Assembly: GCA_016776705.1 (NCBI GenBank)
Contig: JADHSW010000190.1
Coordinates: 1-5,452 of the forward strand
DNA from: Rhodospirillales bacterium
GTDB taxonomy: Bacteria; Pseudomonadota; Alphaproteobacteria; Rhodospirillales; JABHCV01
Length of the DNA stretch: 5,452 bases
Direction: 5' to 3'
Positions 4,788 through 5,452 of this stretch are shown piece by piece. The notes beneath the pieces are model-generated. The model did not search any database and was not told the DNA's origin. It saw nothing but the letters and a program-made list of their open reading frames with translations. Numbering within the stretch: position 1 is the stretch's first letter; each line of letters opens with the position of its first letter. Both the position numbers and the translations under genes were made by a program.

Positions 4788-5452
4788 ATGGCCAAGAAGG
4801 CAGTAACAGCAAGTACACCCAAGATACGTATGAGTATCGGCGAAAAACGCATGGTCCAGGCTGAAATGTTACTGGATGTCTCGCGCAAGGTAGCCGCCAT
4901 TGAATCCCTGGACGAAGTTCTGGGCGTACTAATGGAAATGAGCACCTGGGAGTTGGGTGCGGAACGTAGCTCGTTGTTCCTGAACGACCCGCAAACGGGG
5001 GAACTGTATACCCGCTTCGCCCAGGGGAATTTTCAACGGGAAATTCGTATCGTTAACGACAGTGGCATCGCCGGTCATGTTTTCACCACCGGAAAGGGAT
5101 TGCTGATTCACGACGTTTACAAGCACAAATGGTTCAATCGATCCGTCGATGAACAGACCGGTTTTCGTACCCGCAACATGATGTGCGTGCCAATCAAGAC
5201 GGTCAAAGGCGAGATCATCGGCGTCGCCCAGACCCTGAACAAAAAGAAGGGCCGCTTCACCAAGGAAGACCTGGAACTTCTGGAAGCCATGACAACCCAG
5301 GCCTCGATCGCCCTGCAAAGTACGCAGTTCGTCGAAAAAATGAAAAAAACCCGCGAAAAGGAACTGGAATTCCTGGATGTGGTTTCCGATGTGACCTCTG
5401 AAATCGATCTTGGCGCCATGCTTGCCAAGGTGATGTCGGAAGCGACACGCAT
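4788..5452 (+). CDS. GAF-domain signalling protein, 3'-truncated by the window edge
   Basis: The frame runs from the ATG at 4788 off the right edge, giving 221 visible residues. A first GAF domain covers about residues 36-180, with the characteristic stretches SSLFLND (61-67), GIAGHVFTTGKGLLIHDV (93-110), FNRSVDEQTGFRTRN (116-130), MMCVPI (131-136) and GVAQTLNKKKGRFTKED (145-161). The last resembles the NKFDE motif of cyclic-nucleotide-binding GAF domains: Asn151, Lys152, Phe157 and Asp161 are present, but Leu162 replaces the final Glu. A charged linker helix (178-196) leads to what looks like a second GAF domain, whose LDVVSDV (196-202) parallels LDVSRKV (29-35) of the first. There is no membrane segment. 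The output domain (cyclase, diguanylate cyclase, histidine kinase, phosphatase or other) lies outside the window. It is the second gene of an operon with the coiled-coil gene. Confidence 0.9.
   Translation, partial: MAKKAVTASTPKIRMSIGEKRMVQAEMLLDVSRKVAAIESLDEVLGVLMEMSTWELGAERSSLFLNDPQTGELYTRFAQGNFQREIRIVNDSGIAGHVFTTGKGLLIHDVYKHKWFNRSVDEQTGFRTRNMMCVPIKTVKGEIIGVAQTLNKKKGRFTKEDLELLEAMTTQASIALQSTQFVEKMKKTREKELEFLDVVSDVTSEIDLGAMLAKVMSEATR

Noticed and set aside
4929..5452. Minus-strand open frames at the right end
   Set aside because: They are antisense to the GAF-domain reading frame, which matches family motifs throughout.

Overview
The window looks like a chromosomal segment of an alphaproteobacterium, probably a Rhodospirillales-type relative. 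The clues are the style of the AarF/ABC1 kinase, a compact 69-residue cold-shock protein and SD-led compact operons. This is an inference from protein character, not a taxonomic assignment. No rRNA, tRNA, CRISPR array or insertion sequence was seen.

Layout. (1) Bases 1-957, plus strand: the 3' part of an AarF/ABC1/UbiB-family kinase-like gene, cut by the left edge. (2) Bases 1043-3343, minus strand, convergent with the first: a tightly packed four-gene operon read from right to left. It encodes two paralogous DUF1538 membrane proteins, a small P-II-like signalling protein and a two-CBS-domain protein. The junctions are TGATG, a 2-nt gap and ATGA. A promoter candidate lies at 3379-3408. (3) Bases 3491-3700, minus strand: a cold-shock-domain protein, closed by a strong hairpin terminator at 3418-3457 that separates it from the membrane operon. 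(4) Bases 3701-4053: a 353-bp divergent intergenic region with terminator-like hairpins in plus orientation, a TTGAC-N6-GTCAA palindrome and promoter-like motifs. (5) Bases 4054-4776, plus strand: an unnamed coiled-coil protein built from five complete and one partial 36-residue repeats. (6) Bases 4788-5452, plus strand: a GAF-domain protein, cut by the right edge, whose SD overlaps the stop codon of the coiled-coil gene.

How the genes may work together. The two DUF1538 proteins resemble the subunits of a reported two-component cation/proton antiporter (UmpAB of Halomonas, from memory). The P-II-like and CBS proteins are both of types that sense adenine nucleotides, so the operon reads as an ion transporter with two built-in energy or ligand sensors. 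The coiled-coil and GAF genes form a second, separate unit, probably a structural or scaffolding protein with a signalling protein. These two operons are the parts of the window most worth following up.
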